Shown here in pieces: positions 37,151 through 45,883 of a DNA stretch of 64,000 nucleotides. The stretch lies in assembly GCA_016708765.1 (NCBI GenBank), contig JADJFD010000003.1, positions 372,001-436,000 on the forward strand, in the 5' to 3' direction. A model generated the notes under the pieces. The model was not told where the DNA came from. It searched no databases and was given only the letters and a program-made list of their open reading frames with translations. The stretch's first letter is position 1; every line of letters starts with the position of its first letter. This DNA comes from Chitinophagaceae bacterium (GTDB lineage: Bacteria > Bacteroidota > Bacteroidia > Chitinophagales > Chitinophagaceae). Made by a program: the position numbers and the translations under genes.

Positions 37151-37861
37151 ATGAAAAAAATCTTTACACTAATTATCAGTTCACTGTTCTCACTTTCGCT
37201 GCTCGCCTTTGATGGTAGCCGCCTTAGTATTTCAGCAGTAACCAGTAGCCAGGAACTTTCAGTGGAAGTTGATGGCCGCAAATTTTCGATGAAAGATAAC
37301 AGCATTACATTAAGTTACCTTGCCCAAGGCTATCACCAAGTAAAAGTTTACCGTCAAGCTAAAAGAGGAAACGGAAACACCTTTGGCAGAAATGTAATCA
37401 TCTACACCAATTCAGTTTTACTGAAAAGAGGTTTTCATCTTGACATTACTATTAACCGATTTGGTAAAGTATTGGTGGATGAACGTAGAATGGACATTAA
37501 CGACGAATGGTATAATGATCAGGATGATTATTATGACAGTGATAACGGTGGCTGGAATAATGGTTTGAATAATGTAATGAACACCCGGGAGTTTGAAACT
37601 GTAAAAACATCTCTTCGTAAAGAATGGTTTGAAAACAACAGAATTACTTCAGCAAAGTTTATTATTGAAAAAAACAATTTTACTACTGCGCAGGTAAAAG
37701 AAATGATGATGCTATTTACTTTTGAAAATAACAGACTTGAAATTGCGAAGCTTGCATACAATAAAACAATTGATAAGAATAATTACTATCAGTTAAACGA
37801 TGCATTAACTTTTAGCAATAGCAAAGAAGAACTGGCCCGTTTTATCCGTCAATCCCGTTAA
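37151..37861 (+). CDS. DUF4476-domain exported protein
   Basis: 236 aa. The signal peptide MKKIFTLIISSLFSLSLLAF is followed by a small beta-domain (SQELSVEVDGRKFSM, GYHQVKVYRQ). An acidic low-complexity stretch follows (NDEWYNDQDDYYDSDNGGW), then a helical C-terminal DUF4476 domain (EFETVKTSLRKEWFENNRITSAK to ALTFSNSKEELARFIRQ). DUF4476 is found almost only in Bacteroidota and has no assigned function. The protein is probably periplasmic or surface-located. A shared terminator separates it from convergent sucD. Confidence 0.88.
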   Translation: MKKIFTLIISSLFSLSLLAFDGSRLSISAVTSSQELSVEVDGRKFSMKDNSITLSYLAQGYHQVKVYRQAKRGNGNTFGRNVIIYTNSVLLKRGFHLDITINRFGKVLVDERRMDINDEWYNDQDDYYDSDNGGWNNGLNNVMNTREFETVKTSLRKEWFENNRITSAKFIIEKNNFTTAQVKEMMMLFTFENNRLEIAKLAYNKTIDKNNYYQLNDALTFSNSKEELARFIRQSR

Positions 37862-37884
37862 GTTTTCATACACACTCCAATAAA

Positions 37885-37914
37885 AAAGCCTCGCCGTTAA
37901 TTCGGTGAGGCTTT
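37885..37914. terminator. Bidirectional terminator between the DUF4476 gene and sucD
   Basis: AAAGCCTCGCCG (37885-37896) pairs with CGGTGAGGCTTT (37903-37914), with one G-U pair and a 6-base loop. It lies between convergent genes. Confidence 0.85.
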
Positions 37915-37933
37915 CCTTTATGTACGAGATTCT

Positions 37934-38809
37934 TTATTTCTTGATAACTTCCGCCATTTTTTTACCAATATCAGCAGGGCTACTTACTACATGAATACCA
38001 CATTCGGTCATGATCTTCATTTTAGCAGCAGCAGTATCATCTGCACCACCTACAATGGCACCTGCATGTCCCATTCTACGGCCTGGAGGAGCTGTTTGCC
38101 CAGCTATAAACCCTACAACAGGTTTTTTATTTCCATTAGCTTTTATCCAATTGGCTGCTTCGGCTTCCATTCCGCCACCAATTTCACCAATCATAACGAT
38201 TGCATCTGTTTCGGGATCATTCATTAATAATTCAATTGCATCTTTAGTAGTGGTTCCGATTATTGGATCGCCGCCAATTCCAACTGCTGTTGAAATACCC
38301 AAACCAGCTTTTGCAACCTGATCAGCAGCTTCATAAGTCAACGTACCGGATTTTGATACTATACCTACACGGCCTTGTTTGAAGATAAAGCCTGGCATGA
38401 TACCTACTTTACATTCGCCGGAAGTAATTACACCCGGACAGTTTGGGCCGATAAGTCTTGTCTTTTTTCCCTGTAAATAATTTTTCACTTTTACCATGTC
38501 TTGCACAGGAATTCCTTCGGTAATACAAACCACCAGTTTCACACCTGCATCGGCAGATTCCATAATTGCATCAGCAGCAAAAGCAGGAGGCACAAAAATG
38601 ATACTTACATCAGCACTTGTTGCTTTGACGCAATCGGCTACCGTATTAAAAACTGGTTTATCTAAATGCTTTGTGCCGCCTTTTCCGGGTGTAACGCCAC
38701 CAACCACATCTGTACCATATTCTATCATCTGTGTAGCATGAAATGTACCTTCCGTACCCGTAAAGCCCTGCACTAAAATTTTCGAATTCTTGTTAACGAG
38801 AATACTCAT
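37934..38809 (-). CDS. sucD: Succinyl-CoA synthetase (ADP-forming), alpha subunit
   Basis: The TCA-cycle enzyme that makes ATP from succinyl-CoA. The CoA-binding Rossmann domain (ILVQGFTGTEGTFHATQMIEYG, VVGGVTPGKGGTKHL) is followed by IGPNCPGVITSGECKVGIMPG. The ligase domain carries the phosphorylated active-site His in GRRMGHAGAIVGG. The length of 291 aa is normal. The beta subunit sucC is not adjacent, as is common in Bacteroidota. TACTTTTG at 38832-38839 fits a -7 promoter element. Confidence 0.97.
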   Translation of the reverse strand: MSILVNKNSKILVQGFTGTEGTFHATQMIEYGTDVVGGVTPGKGGTKHLDKPVFNTVADCVKATSADVSIIFVPPAFAADAIMESADAGVKLVVCITEGIPVQDMVKVKNYLQGKKTRLIGPNCPGVITSGECKVGIMPGFIFKQGRVGIVSKSGTLTYEAADQVAKAGLGISTAVGIGGDPIIGTTTKDAIELLMNDPETDAIVMIGEIGGGMEAEAANWIKANGNKKPVVGFIAGQTAPPGRRMGHAGAIVGGADDTAAAKMKIMTECGIHVVSSPADIGKKMAEVIKK

Positions 38810-38831
38810 GATTACTGTTTATAAGTTGCCG

Positions 38832-38839
38832 CAAAAGTA
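38832..38839 (-). promoter_or_regulatory. Possible sucD -7 element
   Basis: TACTTTTG on the minus strand matches TAnnTTTG, 22 bases before the sucD ATG. The -33 position is weak. Confidence 0.4.
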
Positions 38840-38871
38840 AGGGATTTGCGGGTTTTTGTCATCAGGTAGGT

Positions 38872-39720
38872 TTATTCCTCGTTTGGCGGGGGAATAAGAA
38901 TTGGAGCATCTTTATCAAGCAACTCTTCCATATTTCTATCGCCAGATATTTTACCGGTTTCCTCCAACATTCTCATATCTTTTGCATCTTGTAAGAATTG
39001 TGATGCAAATATGAATTCGTTCAATCTTTCATTTTTGCTGAATATGATCTCTTTGTTAGTTCCTTCCCATTCTTTATTGCCCTGGTACATATAAAGAATA
39101 GAATTTCCGATTTCCATTACACTGTTCATGTCATGGGTATTAATAACCGTGGTGATATTGTATTCAATAGTAATTTCTTTGATCAACCTATCAATTACTA
39201 GTGAAGTTTGCGGATCAAGACCAGAGTTAGGTTCATCACAAAAAAGATATTTCGGATTAAGGACAATGGCTCTTGCCAGTGCGACTCTTTTTTTCATACA
39301 TCCACTTACCTCTGATGGAAATTTTTTATTTGCTCCTACCAGATTTACTCTTTCTAATACTTCGTTTACTCTTCGTAGCTTTTCTTTGTAACTGTCTTTT
39401 GTAAACATGTTCAACGGGAACATCACATTTTGTTCAACCGTTTGGCTATCAAATAAGGCTGACCCCTGAAACAACATCCCTATCTGTTTTCTTATTTCAG
39501 TTTTATCAGATCCTGTCATTGCAGTAAAGCTTTCGCCACTATATAATACTTCACCTTCATTAGGTTCAAAAAGGCCAACCATGCATTTCATCAATACCGT
39601 TTTGCCACTTCCACTTGCCCCGATTATGAGATTGCATTGCCCGGCTTTCATAACCGAACTTACGTCTTCGATAATTGTTTTATCGCCGAATACTTTTTTT
39701 ATATTTTTAACTTCAATCAT
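38872..39720 (-). CDS. ABC transporter ATP-binding protein, MlaF-like
   Basis: ATPase of an inner-membrane lipid transporter. Walker A is GASGSGKTVLMKCMVGL, the signature region is EVSGCMKKRVALARAI, Walker B is YLFCDEPNSGLDP, and the switch His is in INTHDMNSV. MlaF proteins usually read LSGGM.RR in the signature; here the second Gly is Cys. A C-terminal extension of about 40 residues ends in a proline-rich tail. It lies five bases after the MlaE-like permease gene. No MCE-domain (MlaD) gene accompanies the pair. sucD follows after 62 bases. Confidence 0.9.
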   Translation of the reverse strand: MIEVKNIKKVFGDKTIIEDVSSVMKAGQCNLIIGASGSGKTVLMKCMVGLFEPNEGEVLYSGESFTAMTGSDKTEIRKQIGMLFQGSALFDSQTVEQNVMFPLNMFTKDSYKEKLRRVNEVLERVNLVGANKKFPSEVSGCMKKRVALARAIVLNPKYLFCDEPNSGLDPQTSLVIDRLIKEITIEYNITTVINTHDMNSVMEIGNSILYMYQGNKEWEGTNKEIIFSKNERLNEFIFASQFLQDAKDMRMLEETGKISGDRNMEELLDKDAPILIPPPNEE

Positions 39721-39725
39721 TTGTT

Positions 39726-40475
39726 TTATTGTGCAGATGGTAATAGCATAGCAGATAAAATATAATCAGCGATTAAAATTAATATACAACTTACCACTAC
39801 AGCTTTAGTACTGGCTTTTCCAATTTCTAATGCTCCGCCTTTTACATAATAACCATAAAAAGCAGGTACACTTGAAATTATAAATGCAAATACATATGCT
39901 TTTATCAAAGCAAAAATTACATTAAATGGAACAAAAAATTCCAGTAAACCTTTGTCATAAACACTTCCTGGAATGATTCCTGAAGCTACCCCTGCCAATC
40001 TGCCGCCCCAAATTCCCAAAGCCATTGCAATAGCTACAAGTAATGGAATCATTAAAAGTGCTGCAATGATCTTAGGCAGAATCAGATAAGTTTTTGTATT
40101 GATGCCCATTATTTCTAATGCATCAATCTGTTCGCTTACTCTCATGTTGCCCAATTCGCTGGCAATACGGCTGCCGGCCACTCCGGCTAATACAATACAA
40201 ACCAATGTAGGAGCAAATTCAAGAATAACGGTATCTCTTACAATATGTGCAATTGTAGATGGGGGAATTAACGGACTTACCAATTGATAGGCTGTTTGTA
40301 TTGTTGATACAGCCCCTATAAAAACAGAAATAATAGCAACAATCCCTAATGAACCAAATCCGATTTCAGTGCATTGATGCATTAACTCCTTCCAATACAT
40401 TTTTGCATTTTCGGGGCGAGAAAACATTCTCTTAATCATCAAAAGGTACCGGCCTATGTCATTGAAAATGGTCAT
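39726..40475 (-). CDS. MlaE-family lipid ABC transporter permease
   Basis: 249 aa, with the MlaE core: FGSLGIVAIISVFIGAVSTIQTAYQL, an APTLVCIVLAGVAGSRIASELGNMRVSEQIDALEIMGI coupling region in several consecutive pieces, then KIIAALLMIPLLVAIAMALGIWGG and three further membrane helices. Such permeases move phospholipids between inner and outer membranes with MlaF and an MCE protein. Only mlaE and mlaF are here, and the MCE partner must be elsewhere. The gene precedes mlaF by five bases and is therefore in the same operon. Confidence 0.92.
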   Translation of the reverse strand: MTIFNDIGRYLLMIKRMFSRPENAKMYWKELMHQCTEIGFGSLGIVAIISVFIGAVSTIQTAYQLVSPLIPPSTIAHIVRDTVILEFAPTLVCIVLAGVAGSRIASELGNMRVSEQIDALEIMGINTKTYLILPKIIAALLMIPLLVAIAMALGIWGGRLAGVASGIIPGSVYDKGLLEFFVPFNVIFALIKAYVFAFIISSVPAFYGYYVKGGALEIGKASTKAVVVSCILILIADYILSAMLLPSAQ

Positions 40476-40553
40476 ATAAAATCTAAAATACGATGATTTT
40501 CTTTGCTATCTGTCTTCCCGTCAGGATAGTTGTTTTCTGTTTAAATATTTCTG

Positions 40554-42884
40554 CTAGTTTTTTTTGAATCGTTTCCACCATTTTGAACGTTTTACAATAT
40601 CGCCTGTTGGTGATTGGCTTTTGCTTTGTGCGTCTACAACTGCAACAGAAGCCATATTTATAATACTTCGTACAGAACTTCCTAATTGCAAGATATGTAC
40701 CGGCTTTTTCAGACCTAATAAAATTGGCCCGACTGCATCAGCAGTTTCTAGTTCTTTCAAAAGGTTATAAGCGATATTACCCGAAGCAAGATTTGGGAAT
40801 ATTAAAGTGTTTACATCTTTATCTACCAATTCGCTGAAAGGGTAATTTTCTTTCATCAATTCCTTATTAAAGGCTACACTGGCCTGCATTTCTCCATCCA
40901 CTATCAGCGAAGGCATTTTTTCTTTTACAATTTGTCTTGCCTTTGCCACTAAAGCAGCTTCTTTAGAATTACTACTACCGAAGTTGGAATAACTTAGCAT
41001 AGCAATTCGGGGAGTGATATTAAAATGTTTAACTTCTTTTGCAACCATTAATGTTATCTCTGCTAATTCTTCGGCTGTTGGATTAAAGTTTACTGTTGTG
41101 TCGCCAAGAAATAATGGCCCTCGTTTTGTAAGCATTAAGTACATGCCGGCAATCTTCTTCACACCTTCTTCTGTACCTATTGTATGTAAAGCCGGACGAA
41201 TAGTGTCTGGATAATTTTTTGCCAAACCAGATATCATACAATCAGCATCGCCAAATTCCACCATCATACAACCGTAATAGTTACGGTCTTTCATTACCTT
41301 TTTAGCTTCATAGGCATTGAAACCTTTTCTTCCTCTTTTGGCTAAGAAAGCTTCAGCATAAGTACATCTTCTTTCTTCCATTTCTTCACTTCTTGGATCG
41401 AAAATGGGAATGTCCTCAATGTCAATACCGTTTGTTGCGGCGATATTCTTAATCTTTATTGGATCGCCAAGGAAGATTGGATAACCTATACCTTCATCAA
41501 AAATAATTTGTGCAGCTTTTAATATTTTCACATTATCCGCTTCGGCAAACACAATTCGTTTTGGATCTCTTCTGGCTTTGTTACCAATAATTCTCATCAC
41601 TTGGTTATCAAGTCCTAGTCGTTTGTTTAAACTTGTGACGTATGAATCCCAACTAGTAATTGGTTGACGGGCAACACCACTTTCCATAGCCGCCTTTGCG
41701 ACTGCAGGTGCAACTGTCGCCAATAATCTAGGATCGAGTGGCTTTGGAATAATATAGTTTTCACCGAAGGTGATATTCTTTTCATTGTATGCCATGTTCA
41801 CCATATCGGGAACTGGTGATTTCGCTAGTTCTGCTAAGGCTCTTACAGCCGCCATTTTCATTTCTTCGTTGATATGTGTAGCCCTTACATCCAATGCACC
41901 ACGGAAAATATATGGGAAGCCCAATACATTGTTTACTTGGTTAGGATAATCACTTCTGCCAGTAGCCATTATTACATCCTTTCTTGCAGCTTTTGCATCA
42001 TCCCAACTTATTTCAGGATCAGGATTAGCCATTGCAAAAACGATTGGGTTTTTAGCCATCCCTTTTACCATTTCCTGTGTAACACAATTACCAGCACTTA
42101 GTCCAATAAATACATCAGCATCTTTCATTGCCTGTGTCAGCGTCATATCTCCTTTGGCATTCGCAAATTTCAATTTAAAATCTTCCACATCTGTTCTTCC
42201 TTTGTGCAACACACCTTTGCGGTCAAACATTAAAAAGTTTTCATGCTTTGCACCCAGCGATTCATATAATAAGGTGCAAGCCATTGCCGCCGCACCAGCA
42301 CCATTCACTACAATCTTTACTTTTTCTATTTTCTTTTTTTGAATTTCCAATGCATTCAATAATGCTGCAGCGCTGATGATGGCTGTTCCATGCTGATCAT
42401 CATGCATTACCGGAATATTCATTTGCTTTTTAAGCTCTCTCTCAATGTAAAAACATTCAGGTGCTTTTATATCTTCCAGGTTGATGCCGCCAAAAGTTGG
42501 CTCTAATGCTTTTACAATTTCAACAAACTTTACAGGATCTTTTTCATTGATCTCAATATCAAACACATCTATATCTGCAAAAATTTTGAAGAGAACTCCC
42601 TTACCTTCCATCACTGGCTTACTGGCTTCAGGGCCAATATCGCCCAAGCCCAAAACAGCAGTACCGTTACTGATAACGGCCACAAGGTTTCCCTTGGCTG
42701 TATATTCATAAACATTTTCAACATCGGCTGCAATCTCCAGGCAAGGTGCTGCCACACCGGGTGAATATGCAAGAGAAAGGTCTCTTTGTGTTTTTGCCTC
42801 TTTGGTGGGTATTACTTCAATCTTTCCAGGTCTTCCTTTAGCATGGTATTCGAGAGCCTGTTGTTTTCTTAATTCATTTGACAT
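40554..42884 (-). CDS. maeB: NADP-dependent malic enzyme with phosphotransacetylase-like C-terminal domain
   Basis: It converts malate to pyruvate and CO2 with NADP+, linking the TCA cycle to biosynthesis. The N-terminal malic domain (YSPGVAAPCLEIAADVENVYEYT, NGTAVLGLGDIGPEASKPVMEGKG) is followed by the NAD(P)-binding region (IVVNGAGAAAMACTLLYE). Residues from about 430 form a phosphate acetyl/butyryltransferase-like domain (PRIAMLSYSNFGSSNSKEA, FPNLASGNIAYNLLKELETADAVGPILLGL). In MaeB proteins the second domain is not an active transferase and binds acetyl-CoA as an inhibitor. The length of 776 aa is normal. Confidence 0.96.
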   Translation of the reverse strand: MSNELRKQQALEYHAKGRPGKIEVIPTKEAKTQRDLSLAYSPGVAAPCLEIAADVENVYEYTAKGNLVAVISNGTAVLGLGDIGPEASKPVMEGKGVLFKIFADIDVFDIEINEKDPVKFVEIVKALEPTFGGINLEDIKAPECFYIERELKKQMNIPVMHDDQHGTAIISAAALLNALEIQKKKIEKVKIVVNGAGAAAMACTLLYESLGAKHENFLMFDRKGVLHKGRTDVEDFKLKFANAKGDMTLTQAMKDADVFIGLSAGNCVTQEMVKGMAKNPIVFAMANPDPEISWDDAKAARKDVIMATGRSDYPNQVNNVLGFPYIFRGALDVRATHINEEMKMAAVRALAELAKSPVPDMVNMAYNEKNITFGENYIIPKPLDPRLLATVAPAVAKAAMESGVARQPITSWDSYVTSLNKRLGLDNQVMRIIGNKARRDPKRIVFAEADNVKILKAAQIIFDEGIGYPIFLGDPIKIKNIAATNGIDIEDIPIFDPRSEEMEERRCTYAEAFLAKRGRKGFNAYEAKKVMKDRNYYGCMMVEFGDADCMISGLAKNYPDTIRPALHTIGTEEGVKKIAGMYLMLTKRGPLFLGDTTVNFNPTAEELAEITLMVAKEVKHFNITPRIAMLSYSNFGSSNSKEAALVAKARQIVKEKMPSLIVDGEMQASVAFNKELMKENYPFSELVDKDVNTLIFPNLASGNIAYNLLKELETADAVGPILLGLKKPVHILQLGSSVRSIINMASVAVVDAQSKSQSPTGDIVKRSKWWKRFKKN

Positions 42885-42947
42885 AGAAAATTATTATGTT
42901 ACAAGCTGTAGTAATTCTGCTCATCGTCCCTTGTGATCTTTGATCTG

Positions 42948-42984
42948 TTCTCTTTTATTCTTTCAGTGAAAGAATAAAAGAGAA
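42948..42984. repeat. Perfect 17-bp inverted repeat with a 3-base loop
   Basis: TTCTCTTTTATTCTTTC (42948-42964) is perfectly complementary to GAAAGAATAAAAGAGAA (42968-42984), loop AGT. One arm is almost all pyrimidine. It lies in the 210-base gap between maeB and the M20 amidohydrolase gene, both on the minus strand. There is no T-run after it on the minus strand, so it is not a standard terminator. It could be an operator, an RNA stability element or a dispersed repeat. Confidence 0.75.
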
Positions 42985-43094
42985 TCACTCTTGTACTGCA
43001 GTAATTCTATTCAGCCAATAGGGGTTGCAATGTACAAAATAATAGTACTAACAGCTGTTGTATGTTATTTGTTGATTATGAGTAGCTTGTGTAG

Positions 43095-44273
43095 TTATGA
43101 TTTAGCTGAGCTGCCCAGCCATGCCATCATTCCCATTCCAATTTCAATTGCGGTTTCATCAATATTAAAAACAGGTGTATGTACACCGGCAGTAATACCT
43201 TTGGCTTTGTTCATGGTGCCGAGGCGATAAAAACAAGCTGGTATTTGCTGTGCATAGTAACCAAAATCTTCAGCACCCATTCTTAATTCTGTTTCACTTA
43301 CATTTTCAGCACCCATAAAATCACTTGCTAGGCTCATTGCTTCTGCTGTTACTTTTTCATTATTCATTACACATGGATAGCCAACATCGATATGTAAATC
43401 GGCTTCGCCTCCCATCGATTGTACAAGATTGCTGGTTAATTGATGCATCAGCTCATGTGCTTTAAACCGCCATGTTTCATCCATTGCTCTGAAAGTACCC
43501 ATCAGTTTTACTTCATTAGGAATTACATTGGTTGTGTTTCCTGCATTGAAAGAAGTAATGGAAAGCACAGATGGATTAAATGGATTGTTATTTCTACTTA
43601 TCAATTGTTGCAATGCAATAATCAAATGAGAACTTATCAAAATCGGATCAATAGTAATATGTGGTGACGCTGCATGTCCACCTTTTCCTTTTATGGTAAT
43701 ATATATTTCGTCGGCACTGGCCATTACCTTACCACTTCTGAAACTTAATTCACCTACTTCTAAAATTGTATTTACATGTAAAGCATAAATAGATTGTGGT
43801 TTTGGATTTTCCAACACACCATCTCTTATCATCAATGATGCGCCGCCTGGGTTTTTTTCTTCTCCCGGTTGAAAAATTAGCTTTACAGTTCCTTCCCACT
43901 CAGCTTTTAATTCATTCAAAATTTTTGCAGCCCCTAATAAACATGTTGTATGTACATCATGGCCGCAGGCATGCATTACTCCATCATTCTTCGATTTATA
44001 AGGAATATCGTTTTCCTCCTTGATAGGCAATGCATCCATATCTGCTCTCAATGCAACAATTCTTTTGTTAGGATTTTTTCCTTCTATGATGCCTACAACA
44101 CCGGTAATTGCAATAACTGTAAATGGAATTCCGAATTCTTTTAATTTTCCTTGAACAAATTTTGAAGTTTCAAATTCTTGATAACTTAGTTCAGGATGAG
44201 CATGCAGATGATGACGTACTTCAACAAACTCAGAAAAATACTTTTTTGCTAATGCTTTTATTTTTTCTTGCAT
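43095..44273 (-). CDS. M20-family amidohydrolase (N-acyl amino acid/hippurate hydrolase type)
   Basis: 392 aa. Metal ligands are visible in MHACGHDVHTTCLLGAA, in the Glu-Glu of FQPGEEKNPGGASLM, in the His of IYALHV and in GAEDFGYYAQQIP. The dimerisation domain between them starts near GKGGHAASPHITIDPI. Members hydrolyse N-acyl amino acids, hippurate or IAA-amino acid conjugates with zinc or manganese; the substrate is not identifiable here. There is no signal peptide, so it is cytoplasmic. TATTTTTG at 44278-44285 lies only four bases before the ATG, again suggesting a leaderless mRNA. Confidence 0.93.
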   Translation of the reverse strand: MQEKIKALAKKYFSEFVEVRHHLHAHPELSYQEFETSKFVQGKLKEFGIPFTVIAITGVVGIIEGKNPNKRIVALRADMDALPIKEENDIPYKSKNDGVMHACGHDVHTTCLLGAAKILNELKAEWEGTVKLIFQPGEEKNPGGASLMIRDGVLENPKPQSIYALHVNTILEVGELSFRSGKVMASADEIYITIKGKGGHAASPHITIDPILISSHLIIALQQLISRNNNPFNPSVLSITSFNAGNTTNVIPNEVKLMGTFRAMDETWRFKAHELMHQLTSNLVQSMGGEADLHIDVGYPCVMNNEKVTAEAMSLASDFMGAENVSETELRMGAEDFGYYAQQIPACFYRLGTMNKAKGITAGVHTPVFNIDETAIEIGMGMMAWLGSSAKS

Positions 44274-44320
44274 GGCGCAAAAATACTAATTCGAAGGCAA
44301 GCAAAAGTTGTATAAACTAA

Positions 44321-44346
44321 TAATCCCCACCATTTGGCGGGGATTA
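44321..44346 (-). terminator. Hairpin after the SPOR-domain gene
   Basis: TAATCCCC (44321-44328) pairs with GGGGATTA (44339-44346). It lies 20 bases downstream of the SPOR-gene stop on the minus strand. The T-run is short, so termination is only probable. Confidence 0.55.
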
Positions 44347-44366
44347 ATTTATTATTGAATAATTCT

Positions 44367-44825
44367 TTATGGATTTATGCTCTCATCACCCTTGCCAGCT
44401 TTCACTTCTATAATATCTTTCATTATAAAAACACCTTTAGGAAAGTAAGTATTAAATCTTCGCTGGTAGGCTTCGGCATCTTTCCTGTCTTTAAAGTTTC
44501 CGGCTTTTACACGGAAATAGGGCGACTGATACCACATATAAGCTTTTAACTCCGGGAAATAAGTATAAACTCTGGTCTTAGCTGCATATGCTTCATCCCT
44601 GTTGTTCGTACTGATAATCATAAGGCGAAAGCCTTTGTCAGTTCGTCTGCTGTCTTTGCTGGTAACTTCATTTATATAGGCTTGTTTTTTTACAAGCAAA
44701 TCAAGCCTTGGATCTTTATGAACAACAACAGAATTAGTATCTATTCGGACGATTGTTGCTGTATCTTTTTGTGCAAAACAATTTATTGTAACAACAAGTA
44801 TTAAAAATGTAAAAATGAATTTCAT
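44367..44825 (-). CDS. Exported SPOR-domain protein
   Basis: 152 aa starting MKFIFTFLILVVTINCF, with the signal peptide ending near FAQ. The C-terminal half is a SPOR domain with two related halves (GFRLMIISTNNRDEAYAAKTRVYTYFP and YFRVKAGNFKDRKDAEAYQRR). It should bind denuded glycan strands of peptidoglycan in the periplasm. An alternative start at 44846 (MSNLKPN) sits five bases after the promoter -7 element and would be leaderless. I prefer 44825 for the cleaner signal peptide. Its promoter lies inside the 3' end of the upstream gene. Confidence 0.88.
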   Translation of the reverse strand: MKFIFTFLILVVTINCFAQKDTATIVRIDTNSVVVHKDPRLDLLVKKQAYINEVTSKDSRRTDKGFRLMIISTNNRDEAYAAKTRVYTYFPELKAYMWYQSPYFRVKAGNFKDRKDAEAYQRRFNTYFPKGVFIMKDIIEVKAGKGDESINP

Positions 44826-44851
44826 ATTTGGTTTAAGATTCGACATTATTG

Positions 44852-44882
44852 CAAAATTAGTATCCTCCGCCTGCACCAGCAA
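44852..44882 (-). promoter_or_regulatory. Promoter of the SPOR-domain gene
   Basis: On the minus strand TTG (44882-44880), 20 bases, then TAATTTTG (44859-44852). This is a full match to TTG-N20-TAnnTTTG. It overlaps the last codons of the pseudo-aldehyde-dehydrogenase gene. Confidence 0.65.
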
Positions 44883-45843
44883 TATTTTCTACAGGATGCC
44901 AGGTTGTTTTTATTTCTTGTGTATCCATGATAAAATAAGGGGATTGTCCTTCTTCAGTAGTCCAATTAATTTTATCATAAAATGTAATACGTTTCAGATT
45001 CGTTGCGGACTTTTCTCTTATCATTTTCTTCGTTTCAGAATCTTTTTCGCAATAAATGGTTGCATTTACATCCATATGATCAACGAACCATGATGTCAAT
45101 TCTGATGGTTTACCTGTTAAAATATTAACAACTCCTCCGGGTAAATCCGAGGAGTTTAAAACTTCAGCAAAAGTTACGCCACAAAGCGGTTTTGTTTCGG
45201 ATGCTAAAACGATGCAAGTATTACCTCCGGCAATTACAGGTGCAATTACAGAAACTAACCCTAATAAAGAGTCGCCTTGCGGAGCAATAATAGATACAAC
45301 ACCTGTTGGTTCAGGCACAGAAAAATTAAAATGAGATGTTGCCACAGGATTTACTGCACTAAATAATTGCTGAAACTTATCGCACCATCCTGCATAATAT
45401 ATCAATCTGTCAATGGCAAGGTTTACTTCTTTCTCTGCCTTAGCTTTTGTTCCGTCTTGTAATATTAGTTCTTCAATAAACTGTGCTTTCCTTCCTTCCA
45501 GCATTTCTGCCATACGATATAATATCTGGCTGCGATTAAATGCCGACCTTCCACTCCAGCCGCTAACGGCGCCTCTTGCTTTTACAACAGCATCCCGGAA
45601 ATCTTTTCTTGAACTCAGGCAAACATTTGCCAGTTTTTTTCCGGCAGCATTGGTAGGAAAATAATACCGGCCGGATTCTGTTCGTGGAAATTGCCCGCCG
45701 ATATATATTTTATAAGTCTTTAGCACTTCTAATCTTTTGGATGAAGTCTTATTCTCAAGACCATTTTCACTTACTTTAAGCGAAGACTTTTTATCGTTTT
45801 TTCCATAATTATTTTTTAGCTCACAGATTTCGCAGATTGTCAC
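44857..45843 (-). CDS. Catalytically dead, truncated aldehyde dehydrogenase (ALDH16 second-domain-like)
   Basis: 328 aa resembling the N-terminal two-thirds of an aldehyde dehydrogenase: YKIYIGGQFPRTESGRYY, RAVSGW-type helix, NRSQILYRMAEMLEGRKAQF, LIYYAGWCDKFQQLF, PEPTGVVSIIAPQGDSLLGLV and DLPGGVVNILTGKPSEL. The ELGGK motif, the catalytic Cys loop and the whole catalytic domain are absent; it ends at KTTWHPVENIAGAGGGY. This pattern is what I recall of the inactive second domain of ALDH16. The full-length enzyme gene lies 41 bases upstream, so the pair looks like an ALDH16 split in two, with this subunit structural. GTG 45843 is the only long start, but its first codons lie in a palindromic repeat. 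A start nearer GTG of EVLKTYK is possible. Confidence 0.8.
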   Translation of the reverse strand: MTICEICELKNNYGKNDKKSSLKVSENGLENKTSSKRLEVLKTYKIYIGGQFPRTESGRYYFPTNAAGKKLANVCLSSRKDFRDAVVKARGAVSGWSGRSAFNRSQILYRMAEMLEGRKAQFIEELILQDGTKAKAEKEVNLAIDRLIYYAGWCDKFQQLFSAVNPVATSHFNFSVPEPTGVVSIIAPQGDSLLGLVSVIAPVIAGGNTCIVLASETKPLCGVTFAEVLNSSDLPGGVVNILTGKPSELTSWFVDHMDVNATIYCEKDSETKKMIREKSATNLKRITFYDKINWTTEEGQSPYFIMDTQEIKTTWHPVENIAGAGGGY

Positions 45844-45877
45844 TGATGTTTTCTGTGTACATCCGTGTAATCTGTGA
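45821..45877. repeat. Palindromic intergenic repeat between the two ALDH genes
   Basis: TCACAGATT (45821-45829) and AATCTGTGA (45869-45877) are perfect inverted arms, with further CAGATT/TCCGTGTAAT-like internal similarity. From memory, such atctgtgaa-type sequences recur between genes in Bacteroidota. The repeat overlaps the apparent 5' end of the pseudo-ALDH reading frame. Confidence 0.6.
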
Positions 45878-45883
45878 GAACAA

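Noticed and set aside
38010..38741. Antisense ORFs within sucD
   Set aside because: Low-complexity reverse translations of a conserved gene.
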